Source: an uncultured Lachnospiraceae bacterium (lineage in GTDB: Bacteria; Bacillota; Clostridia; Lachnospirales; Lachnospiraceae). Taken from it: DNA of 18,929 nt. Shown here piece after piece: positions 7,464 through 14,128 of this stretch. Within the stretch, counting starts at the first letter, position 1. Every line of letters starts with the position of its first letter. The translations under genes and the position numbers were made by a program. The notes below the pieces were generated by a model. The model searched no databases and was not told the origin of the DNA. It was given only the letters and a program-made list of their open reading frames with translations. Where the stretch lies: NCBI GenBank assembly GCA_937901625.1, contig CALDIE010000029.1, positions 1 through 18,929 of the forward strand, in the 5' to 3' direction.

Positions 7464-7793
7464 ATGGAATCATTAAAAAAAAATGACGATTTCAAGAGAG
7501 TTTATGAAACAGGAAAATCTTATGCAAATAAGTATTATGTAATGTATGTGTCGGAAAATCATCTGGATCATAACCGTCTCGGAGTAAGCGTCAGCAAGAA
7601 AGTCGGTAATAGTGTAGTCAGACATCATGTGAAGCGACTGGTAAAAGAAAGTTACAGATTGCATGAAGAAATGTTCAATAGTGGTTTGGACATTGTGATC
7701 GTCGCAAGAAAAGGGGCCGCAGGGATTAAGTTTGCCACTGCGGAAAGCGCCGTCTTGCATTTGTCAAAACTTCATAGGATTCTTCATTCCTGA
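7464..7793 (+). CDS. rnpA: Ribonuclease P protein component
   Basis: RnpA is the protein partner of the RNase P ribozyme, which matures the 5' end of tRNAs. The 109 residues begin MESLKKNDDFKRVYETGKSY and contain the RNA-binding signature GNSVVRHHVKRLVKESYR at residues 48-65. The usual form is GN-x-V-x-R-N-R-x-(K/x)-R; here the N-R pair is H-H, a modest departure. The ATG at 7464 is preceded by an in-frame TAG, so the start is well fixed, yet no Shine-Dalgarno sequence is visible in the 30 bases before it. It lies 74 bases after rpmH, beyond an attenuator-like hairpin. A weak promoter-like TTGCAG (7415) and TAAAAA spaced 17 is possible. Confidence 0.97.
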   Translation: MESLKKNDDFKRVYETGKSYANKYYVMYVSENHLDHNRLGVSVSKKVGNSVVRHHVKRLVKESYRLHEEMFNSGLDIVIVARKGAAGIKFATAESAVLHLSKLHRILHS

Positions 7794-7818
7794 AAGATAA
7801 GGTTTATGACATTATAAG

Positions 7819-8073
7819 ATGAAAAATATACTGATTTTTTTGATCAATTCATATAGAAAGTATGTATCTCCCTTGAAAAGAACAAAATGTCCTTATTATC
7901 CTTCTTGTTCCGAATATGGTCTGGAAGCTATAAAGACATATGGTGCTTTGAAAGGAAGCTTTTTGTGTGCCTGGAGAATTTTAAGATGTAATCCTTTTTC
8001 AAAAGGCGGGTTTGATCCGGTACCGGAAAAAAAGAGTAAGAAGATACTTTCTATGGGAAAAGTATTTAGATAA
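7819..8073 (+). CDS. yidD: Membrane protein insertion efficiency factor YidD
   Basis: YidD is a small peripheral membrane protein that helps YidC-dependent insertion. The 84-residue product has the family pattern: an amphipathic start (MKNILIFLINSYRKYVSPLK), then CPYYPSCSEYGLEAI with its two conserved cysteines, then GSFLCAWRILRCNPFSKGGFDPVP. It is slightly longer than typical by a basic tail (EKKSKKILSMGKVFR). It lies 25 bases after rnpA and directly before yidC in the order rpmH-rnpA-yidD-yidC-jag. The ribosome binding site is weak (ATAAG just before the ATG), so coupling to rnpA is possible. Confidence 0.96.
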   Translation: MKNILIFLINSYRKYVSPLKRTKCPYYPSCSEYGLEAIKTYGALKGSFLCAWRILRCNPFSKGGFDPVPEKKSKKILSMGKVFR

Positions 8074-8084
8074 GAAGATTATTT

Positions 8085-8090
8085 GGAGGT
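8085..8090 (+). promoter_or_regulatory. Ribosome binding site that fixes the yidC start
   Basis: GGAGGT at 8085-8090 is a near-perfect Shine-Dalgarno sequence. It overlaps a possible TTG start at 8083, which is therefore excluded, and lies 10 bases before the TTG at 8101. The first in-frame ATG, at 8110, is 19 bases away and too far. Confidence 0.8.
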
Positions 8091-8100
8091 AGAGACTCAT

Positions 8101-9537
8101 TTGGACTTGATGTTATTGACAAAACAGGGTGGAATACTTCTTCCGTTTGCTGCTATCGAAGGGTATCTGCTAGAGGCAATTGTATGGTTTTTAGGCCTTT
8201 TTAGTGAATATCCCAGCATGGGAGTTGCTATTATCTTGTTTACGATCGTAATCTATGTGGCCATGATTCCCCTTACGGTGAAACAACAAAAATTTTCCAA
8301 ATTAAATGCCAAAATGAATCCGGAGATTCAGGCCATTCAGGAAAAGTATAAAGGAAAATCCGATCAGGAATCCTTAACAAAGATGAACCAGGAAACACAG
8401 TCAGTTTACGCAAAATACGGAGTAAGCCCTTCCGGCAGCTGTTTACAGCTTTTGATACAGATGCCTATTCTGTTTGCTTTGTATCGTGTAATCTACAACA
8501 TGCCCGCTTATGTAGGAAGAATGAAGGAAGTATTTTTTCCTCTTGTCACCAATATGACAAAAGTCGAAGGAATGCTTGATTTTATTCAGGGAACTTCTAC
8601 GGTGGGTGAAAAAGAAGTTAACAATATCAGCAGTATTACCACTTTTTCCAAACAGTTGGGAGCAGTACCGGATCTTTTGCAAAACGGTAGCGCGGAGAGT
8701 ATAACAACGGTTGAAAATACATATATAGATGTTTTAAACCGTGCTTCCACTACAGACTGGAATAATTTAAAGAAGTATTTTGACAGTTTTGGATCCGGGA
8801 TCGTGGATACGGTATCCAATGTAAGTTATGCGGATCTTTCCGCACAGGTTACGGAGACTGTTTCCAAACTGGAAAAATTTAACAGTTTTCTTGGATTAAA
8901 TATTGCCAACTCTCCTCAAAGCGTGATCACCATGCAGATGGCAAACGCTACGGATGAGAGAAATTATCTGATGATCTTCGGAGTACTGTTGATTCCTATT
9001 CTGTCAGCGGTGACACAGTGGATCAACACGAAACTGATGCCCCAGCAGGAGAATACCAAATCTTCAAGAAGTTCAGAGCAGGACAGCATGATGCAGTCGA
9101 TGAAGATGATGAACAACGTTATGCCTTTGATGTCCGCTTTTTTCTGTTTTTCTTTACCGATCGGTATGGGAATATACTGGATCAGCGGTTCAGTGGTACG
9201 TTCCGTCATCCAGATATGCGTAAATAAGCATCTGGACAAAATAGATATTGATGAGATGATAAAGAAAAATATTGAAAAAAATAATGAAAAGCGCAGAAAG
9301 CAGGGACTTCCTCCGCAAAAGATCACTACCAATGCCACAATAAATACCCGTAATGTCGGAAATAAGACAGAATCTTCCAAAGAAGAAGGCGGGAAAAAGA
9401 CAGCCGGAGACAGAGCGAAAGTAAACGAATCCGTAAAGGCTTCTACAGATTATTACAACAGTAATTCGGATAAACCCGGAAGTCTTGCTTCAAAAGCGGC
9501 TATGGTAAAAAAGTATAATGAAAAGAACAACCAATAG
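8101..9537 (+). CDS. yidC: Membrane protein insertase YidC/OxaA
   Basis: YidC inserts and folds membrane proteins, alone or with SecYEG. Read from the TTG at 8101 it has 478 residues. The first YidC segment is GVAIILFTIVIYVAMIPLTV (residues 41-60), followed by the cytoplasmic KQQKFSKLNAKMNPEIQAIQ hairpin and GVSPSGSCLQLLIQMPILFA. Later membrane segments are at about 288-306 and 340-372. A basic tail of about 100 residues follows. No lipobox or cleavable signal is apparent at the start. The conserved arginine five residues before the LPL/IPL proline in many YidC proteins is tyrosine here (Y52). The outside loop between segments two and three is enlarged to about 150 residues (roughly 137-287). 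Confidence 0.96.
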   Translation: MDLMLLTKQGGILLPFAAIEGYLLEAIVWFLGLFSEYPSMGVAIILFTIVIYVAMIPLTVKQQKFSKLNAKMNPEIQAIQEKYKGKSDQESLTKMNQETQSVYAKYGVSPSGSCLQLLIQMPILFALYRVIYNMPAYVGRMKEVFFPLVTNMTKVEGMLDFIQGTSTVGEKEVNNISSITTFSKQLGAVPDLLQNGSAESITTVENTYIDVLNRASTTDWNNLKKYFDSFGSGIVDTVSNVSYADLSAQVTETVSKLEKFNSFLGLNIANSPQSVITMQMANATDERNYLMIFGVLLIPILSAVTQWINTKLMPQQENTKSSRSSEQDSMMQSMKMMNNVMPLMSAFFCFSLPIGMGIYWISGSVVRSVIQICVNKHLDKIDIDEMIKKNIEKNNEKRRKQGLPPQKITTNATINTRNVGNKTESSKEEGGKKTAGDRAKVNESVKASTDYYNSNSDKPGSLASKAAMVKKYNEKNNQ

Positions 9538-9562
9538 AGTTAGACAGGAATAGGAGAAAAAA

Positions 9563-10576
9563 ATGGCAGATTTTAGAGAATTTACCGCAAAGACAGTCAG
9601 TGATTGTATCACGGATGCCTGCATGACATTTTCCGTTACCAGCGATCGTCTGGAATATGAAGTAGTCAGTGAAGGTTCAAGCGGATTTATAGGATTGGGT
9701 GTAAAACCCGCTACGATCAAAGCAAGAGTAAAGGAAGAATCCTTCGAGGATCTTGAGAAAAACAGAGCCGATGAAGCACAGGCGGAAAAGGCTGCTGTAC
9801 TGGAAAAAGCCAGAAAAGCCGAAGAGGAAAGAAAGGCCGCTGCGGAGGCAGAGAGAAAAGCTAACGAGGAGAGAGCCGCTAAATTAAAAGAGCAGGGTAT
9901 CATTTCGGATGAACCCACTGAGGATAAAAGAGAAAGAAGAGATCGCGGCCGCGGAAGAAATGATCGTTCGGATCGTCGTACAGACAGAAGAAACAACAAA
10001 GGGCGTGACAATTACAGAAGCAATTACCGTGAAGATGAGAGGTTTGAAGAAGAAGTACAGGAACCTGTTGTTGTGGAAAAGAAGGAAATCGTTCCCGTTC
10101 CCGAAGAATTAAAGCCCACATTGATCACTGAGGCAGACAAGTTCTTAAAGGAAGTTTTCCTCGCAATGGGAATAAAAGCTGAAGTTACCTGTGCTTTTGA
10201 TGAAGAGGATGTTCTTACGATCGAAGTAAACGGCGAGGATATGGGCGTGCTGATCGGTAAGAGAGGTCAGACACTGGATTCTTTGCAATATCTTGTTTCC
10301 CTGGTAGTAAACAAGTACTCCGAGAATTATGTGAGAGTAAAGGTTGATACGGAAAACTACCGTGAGAGAAGAAAAGAAACTCTGGAATCTCTTGCAAGAA
10401 ATATTGCTTTTAAAGTAAAGAGAACAAGAAGATCGGTAGCATTGGAGCCTATGAATCCTTATGAAAGAAGGATCATCCATTCCGCTTTACAGAATGATCG
10501 TTATGTTACGACACATTCCGAGGGTGAGGATCCGTACCGTAAGGTTGTGATCTCCTTAAAGAACAATCGCAGATAA
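9563..10576 (+). CDS. jag: Jag/KhpB (EloR) RNA-binding protein
   Basis: Jag proteins bind RNA and, in streptococci, affect cell elongation together with KhpA. The 337-residue protein has the three family parts. A Jag_N domain occupies about residues 1-57 (FTAKTVSDCITDAC and GSSGFIGLGVKPA). A KH domain lies at about 185-262 with the GxxG loop as IGKRGQ at 231-236. An R3H domain ends the protein, with R302 and H306 in NPYERRIIHSAL. Between them is a linker of about 125 residues: a likely coiled coil of E, K and A (60-110), then a disordered R- and D-rich segment (121-160). TAGGAG lies a few bases before the ATG. It is 25 bases after yidC, the usual partner. Confidence 0.96.
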   Translation: MADFREFTAKTVSDCITDACMTFSVTSDRLEYEVVSEGSSGFIGLGVKPATIKARVKEESFEDLEKNRADEAQAEKAAVLEKARKAEEERKAAAEAERKANEERAAKLKEQGIISDEPTEDKRERRDRGRGRNDRSDRRTDRRNNKGRDNYRSNYREDERFEEEVQEPVVVEKKEIVPVPEELKPTLITEADKFLKEVFLAMGIKAEVTCAFDEEDVLTIEVNGEDMGVLIGKRGQTLDSLQYLVSLVVNKYSENYVRVKVDTENYRERRKETLESLARNIAFKVKRTRRSVALEPMNPYERRIIHSALQNDRYVTTHSEGEDPYRKVVISLKNNRR

Positions 10577-10624
10577 TCCATATAATGAAGTAAAGAAGTA
10601 AAGAGGTTCATTAGGATGATGAGG

Positions 10625-10660
10625 GTGCCGCAGCATGACAAAAATGTGATGTTGCGGCAC
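10625..10660 (+). promoter_or_regulatory. Strong GC-rich hairpin in front of mnmE
   Basis: GTGCCGCAGCATGACA (10625-10640) pairs with TGTGATGTTGCGGCAC (10645-10660) around an AAAA loop: 16 positions with one G-U and one G-G mismatch, the first eight perfect and mostly G-C. It ends eight bases before the mnmE ribosome binding site (AAGGG at 10668). There is no T run on either side, so it is not an ordinary intrinsic terminator. It could be a leader regulator, an RNA-processing site or a dispersed palindromic repeat. A bare TATAAT at 10581-10586 lies upstream. Confidence 0.8.
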
Positions 10661-10679
10661 TATGTCTAAGGGAAAACAA

Positions 10680-12104
10680 ATGTTTAAGAAAGATACCATT
10701 GCAGCCATAGCCACCGGTATGACCGGTTCCGGGATCGGGATCGTCCGTATCAGCGGAGAGGATGCCATATCGATAGCAGATAAGGTCTTTGTATCAAAGA
10801 AGGACGATCCTTCCGGTCAAAGAGGAAGGGTTTCTTCTTTTGCTACACACACGATCCATTACGGATGTATCTATGACAATGACGAAAAGATAGACGAAGT
10901 TCTTCTTACGCTGATGAAAGGTCCGGGGAGTTATACAGGCGAAGATACGGTTGAGATCAATTGCCATGGCGGGTTGTATGTTTGCAAAAGGATATTGGAA
11001 ACTGTTCTTAAATACGGTGCCAGATTGGCGGAACCGGGGGAATATACAAAAAGAGCTTTTTTAAATGGACGGATGGATCTTTCGCAGGCTGAGGCGGTAA
11101 TGGATCTGATCGCGTCAGATAATGAATTTGCAAGAAAAAACTCACTGGATCAGTTATCGGGATCTCTTTATAAAAAGATTAAGGAAATGAGAGAGGATCT
11201 TTTGTACGAGATAGCCTTTATAGAATCGGCCATAGATGATCCGGAACATTTTGATCTGGAAGGATACGGAGAAAAACTTCTTTTTAAAACAGAAAAAGTG
11301 AGAAAAAAAGTCGCTCATATGCTTCTTACGGCAGATGACGGGAGGATCCGCAAAGAAGGGATCAAAACAGTGATATTAGGAAAACCGAATGCCGGAAAAT
11401 CTTCTCTTTTAAATATGCTTTCCGGAACCGAAAGGGCGATCGTTACGGAAATTGCCGGAACGACAAGAGATACTCTTGAGGAATCGGTTCGGATCGGTGA
11501 ATACCAATTACTTTTGATCGACACGGCCGGAATCAGAGAAAGCGAAGATAAGGTTGAAAAGATCGGTATACAGAGGGCTTTGGAAAATGCCAAAGACGCG
11601 GATCTGATCCTGTATGTGATGGATGCTTCCGTCCGGCCTGATGAAAATGATCAAAAGATCATGGAGTTTTTAAAAGAAAACAAAAAGATAAGAGGGAACA
11701 AAAGCCGTCTGATCATCCTGTTAAATAAATCCGACCTTGAAGAAAAGACCAAAATGGAAGAGATACAAAAGATATTTGGTAAAGACCAGACGATCCTTTC
11801 TGTATCGGCTCTGGAACAGGCGGGTAAGGACAGTCTGTTGGAAGCGTTGAGGGATTTTTATAAAGATCCGTCGGTTAAATATAATGAAGAAGTCATCATT
11901 ACCAACGAAAGGCAAAAAGAGGAATTAGAGGGAGTGATAGATTCTCTGGATCTTGTAAAAAACAGTATTGAAAGCGGTCTTCCGGAAGATTTTTATTCGA
12001 TCGATCTGATGGATGCGTATAAGCATCTTGGCAATATCATTGGGGAAGAACTGGAAGACGATCTGGCAGACGAAATCTTTTCCCGTTTTTGTATGGGAAA
12101 GTAA
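10680..12104 (+). CDS. mnmE: tRNA modification GTPase MnmE
   Basis: MnmE works with MnmG to add an aminomethyl-type group at C5 of the wobble uridine in certain tRNAs. From the ATG at 10680 it has 474 residues. The N-terminal tetrahydrofolate-binding domain has FKKDTIAAIATGMTGSGIGI and GPGSYTGEDTVEINCHGG. The embedded G domain shows G1 GKPNAGKSS (234-242), GTTRDT, G3 DTAG (281-284) and G4 NKSD (349-352). It ends FCMGK, the CxGK motif that takes part in catalysis. An upstream ATG at 10662 would add six residues but has no ribosome binding site, whereas AAGGG lies seven bases before 10680 and the resulting start matches the family. Its partner gene mnmG lies about 2 kb downstream. Confidence 0.97.
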   Translation: MFKKDTIAAIATGMTGSGIGIVRISGEDAISIADKVFVSKKDDPSGQRGRVSSFATHTIHYGCIYDNDEKIDEVLLTLMKGPGSYTGEDTVEINCHGGLYVCKRILETVLKYGARLAEPGEYTKRAFLNGRMDLSQAEAVMDLIASDNEFARKNSLDQLSGSLYKKIKEMREDLLYEIAFIESAIDDPEHFDLEGYGEKLLFKTEKVRKKVAHMLLTADDGRIRKEGIKTVILGKPNAGKSSLLNMLSGTERAIVTEIAGTTRDTLEESVRIGEYQLLLIDTAGIRESEDKVEKIGIQRALENAKDADLILYVMDASVRPDENDQKIMEFLKENKKIRGNKSRLIILLNKSDLEEKTKMEEIQKIFGKDQTILSVSALEQAGKDSLLEALRDFYKDPSVKYNEEVIITNERQKEELEGVIDSLDLVKNSIESGLPEDFYSIDLMDAYKHLGNIIGEELEDDLADEIFSRFCMGK

Positions 12105-12120
12105 AGGCAGGAGGATAAGT

Positions 12121-12753
12121 ATGAGTAAGATCATTGCATTAACATTTGATGACGGACCTAATAATTATACCACTCCGCAGATTCTGGATCTCTTGGAAGA
12201 GTACGGCGGAAAGGCTTCCTTTTTTCTGATAGGAAAAAATATCACGGAAGAGACGATCGATGTGATCAAAAGAGAGGTTTATCTCGGATGTGATGTGGAA
12301 AATCATTCTTTTACGCATTCTTACATGACGAAATTATCAAAAGAGGAAACCGTAAAGGAAATAGAGGAGACGGATGCTTTGATCAAAGAGATCACGGGAA
12401 AAGAACCATTGTTTTTCCGTCCTCCTTATATAGATTATGATGAGTCTCTTTTTGAGAGTATCCCGAAAGTGTTTATTTCCGGTTTTGGATCGAATGACTG
12501 GGATGAGAATGTCTCCATAGATGAAAGGGTAGGCATAGTTAAAGAGCAGGCCTGCGATGGCGCGATCATTCTTTTACACGACCAGCCGGACAATGTAAGG
12601 ACTGTGGAAGCCTTAAAATATATACTTCCGGATCTGCGGGAAGAAGGTTATGAGTTTGTTACGATCAGTGATCTATTTTATAAAAAAGGAAAAGATCCGG
12701 AGTCAGAAGAAATGAAAAAGGAACATAAGATATATGAGAAAGTGGAAGGATGA
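12121..12753 (+). CDS. NodB-family polysaccharide deacetylase without a signal peptide
   Basis: The 210-residue protein is a carbohydrate esterase 4 (NodB) domain and little else. Motifs in order are TFDDGP (residues 8-13, catalytic and metal aspartates D10 and D11), the metal pair HSFTH (H62, H66), FFRPPY (R100), DW (126-127) and LLHD (H153). All key residues are present, so it should be an active metal-dependent deacetylase acting on an N- or O-acetylated sugar. No signal peptide or membrane anchor is seen, which is unusual because most relatives act on peptidoglycan or other surface polymers. AGGAGG lies six bases before the ATG; longer in-frame starts inside mnmE are rejected. It is 16 bases after mnmE and overlaps tatD by 20 bases. 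The substrate is unknown. Confidence 0.93.
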   Translation: MSKIIALTFDDGPNNYTTPQILDLLEEYGGKASFFLIGKNITEETIDVIKREVYLGCDVENHSFTHSYMTKLSKEETVKEIEETDALIKEITGKEPLFFRPPYIDYDESLFESIPKVFISGFGSNDWDENVSIDERVGIVKEQACDGAIILLHDQPDNVRTVEALKYILPDLREEGYEFVTISDLFYKKGKDPESEEMKKEHKIYEKVEG

Positions 12754-13555
12754 ATGGGATTATATCGATATAGGAACGAATCTTTTCTGTGAACAGTTTG
12801 CCGGGAAAGAGGAGAAGATCATAGAAGGAGCATTTAAAGGAAAATGTGGAATGATCATTACCGGAAGCTCTTTAAAATCTTCTCTGGAAGCGGTAAAGTA
12901 TATTTCCGGACGGAAGGATGAACTGCCTTTGTTTTCCACCGTTGGAATACATCCGCATGCGGCGAGGACCTTTTCGGAAGATGTTCCTTCAAAGATGAGG
13001 ACGATGATAGAAAAAAATCCTTTCGTGGTAGCGGTAGGAGAATGCGGACTTGATTATGACAGGATGTTTTCACCTAAGGAAGACCAGATAAAGGCTTTTG
13101 AAAAACAACTGGATCTGGCTTTGGAATTGGATAAACCTGTCTTTTTACATGAGAGAGAGGCGGCGGATGATTTTTATGATGTCCTTAAAAATTTTCCGTC
13201 TCTTTGTAAAAAAGCGGTTGTTCATTGCTATACCGGTTCGAGGAAGGACGCGGAGAGGTATTTAAACTTAGGGTGTAAGATCGGTATTACCGGATGGGTT
13301 TGTGATGACAGAAGAAATGCGGATCTTCTGGATGCGTTAGAGGCAATCCCGGCAGAGAGTCTGATGATAGAGACAGATGCTCCGTATCTGTTACCTCGCG
13401 GGATCAAAGGATTAAAGAATCCGAATGTTCCGGAAAATATCCGTTATGTTTGCGATAAAGTGGCTGTTTTAAAGAAAATGGACAGGGAAGAATTCAGAAA
13501 AAAGGTCTTTGAAAATACGGTTTTGTTTTTCGGATTGGATAAACTTGATTTCTGA
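12734..13555 (+). CDS. tatD: TatD-family metal-dependent hydrolase (DNase)
   Basis: TatD enzymes are TIM-barrel metallohydrolases; E. coli TatD has 3'-5' exonuclease activity. The 273 residues carry GIHPH (71-75), the metal glutamate in GECGLDYDR (E103), FLHER (H139), VVHCYTG (H164) and ETDAPYLLPR (D215). It resembles E. coli TatD itself more than the YabD/YcfH subgroup: the start has DIGTNL in place of the usual D-T-H-x-H-L and it carries GITGWVCDDRR. Thus the first metal histidine pair is absent, as in E. coli TatD. The ATG at 12734 lies inside the end of the deacetylase gene and is the only reasonable in-frame start; the ribosome binding site (AAGGAA) is somewhat distant. The overlap suggests translational coupling. 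Confidence 0.94.
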   Translation: MRKWKDEWDYIDIGTNLFCEQFAGKEEKIIEGAFKGKCGMIITGSSLKSSLEAVKYISGRKDELPLFSTVGIHPHAARTFSEDVPSKMRTMIEKNPFVVAVGECGLDYDRMFSPKEDQIKAFEKQLDLALELDKPVFLHEREAADDFYDVLKNFPSLCKKAVVHCYTGSRKDAERYLNLGCKIGITGWVCDDRRNADLLDALEAIPAESLMIETDAPYLLPRGIKGLKNPNVPENIRYVCDKVAVLKKMDREEFRKKVFENTVLFFGLDKLDF

Positions 13556-13608
13556 TATCATTTATGAAAGAATGGATTGCATGAAATCTTTTTAAAAGGA
13601 GGTCTGTT

Positions 13609-14034
13609 ATGGATCAGAATTGTGCGTATTGCGCGAAGGGTGAATTGGTTGCAAAGTTTGGATATGAGGTGTGTGAATTAGGTGCTTCTACGGTTTATCT
13701 TTTTAAGGAACAGTCCCATCCCGGACGCTGTATCGTAGCCAGTAAACATCATGTATCGGAAATGATCGAGCTGGATAAAGAAGAAAGAGAAGCTTTTATA
13801 GAGGATGTTGCGCTAGTTGCAAAAGCAATCCATAAAGCATTTTCTCCTGATAAAGTCAATTACGGTATGTACGGTGATACTGGCCATCATCTGCATATGC
13901 ACTTATGTCCGAAGTACAAAGATGAGTTTGAGTGGGGAGGAACCTTTGCAATGGATCCGAATCTTAAAAAACTCGCAACAGACGAAGAGTGTGAAGAGGT
14001 TGCCGCAAAGCTTCGTGAGGCAATTCTCTCGTAA
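13609..14034 (+). CDS. HIT-family nucleotide-binding hydrolase
   Basis: Histidine triad proteins hydrolyse or transfer nucleotidyl groups from substrates such as AMP-lysine or dinucleoside polyphosphates. The 141-residue product has the triad HLHMHL (H94, H96, H98) preceded by GDTGH and followed by CPKYKDE. An N-terminal CAYC (C5, C8) resembles the zinc-binding start of many HIT proteins. A full AAGGAGG lies eight bases before the ATG. It begins 53 bases after tatD and is followed by mnmG after 94 bases. The sequence gives no specific substrate. The stop codon lies inside a hairpin (14020-14054). Confidence 0.92.
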   Translation: MDQNCAYCAKGELVAKFGYEVCELGASTVYLFKEQSHPGRCIVASKHHVSEMIELDKEEREAFIEDVALVAKAIHKAFSPDKVNYGMYGDTGHHLHMHLCPKYKDEFEWGGTFAMDPNLKKLATDEECEEVAAKLREAILS

Positions 14035-14082
14035 TTTTTGATGTTACGAATTGCTCCGTTGCGAAAGTAACTCCCGCAATTC
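14020..14082 (+). repeat. Three-part alternating repeat that can form exclusive hairpins before mnmG
   Basis: GCAATTC (14020-14026), GAATTGC (14048-14054) and GCAATTC (14076-14082) alternate. The middle copy can pair with either neighbour but not both. The first pairing is stronger: it adds CGTAA (14030-14034) with TTACG (14044-14048), leaving a 4-base bulge and a 9-base loop, and covers the HIT stop codon. No T run follows, so it is not a standard terminator. Function is unknown and chance is possible. Confidence 0.4.
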
Positions 14083-14128
14083 TTAAAACACTCACAATCC
14101 GCGGATCATATTAAAGAAGGTTATCAAC

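Noticed and set aside
9490..10011. Minus-strand ORF of 173 codons opposite jag
   Set aside because: It is serine- and leucine-rich because it mirrors the E/K/A-rich linker of Jag; no ribosome binding site or family.
10662..10679. Earlier ATG for mnmE
   Set aside because: No ribosome binding site, directly abuts the hairpin; AAGGG upstream of 10680 decides the start.
12013..12120. Earlier start for the deacetylase inside mnmE, adding 36 residues
   Set aside because: The added residues come from the mnmE coding region in another frame; AGGAGG just before 12121 and the SKIIALTFDDGP start fit the family.
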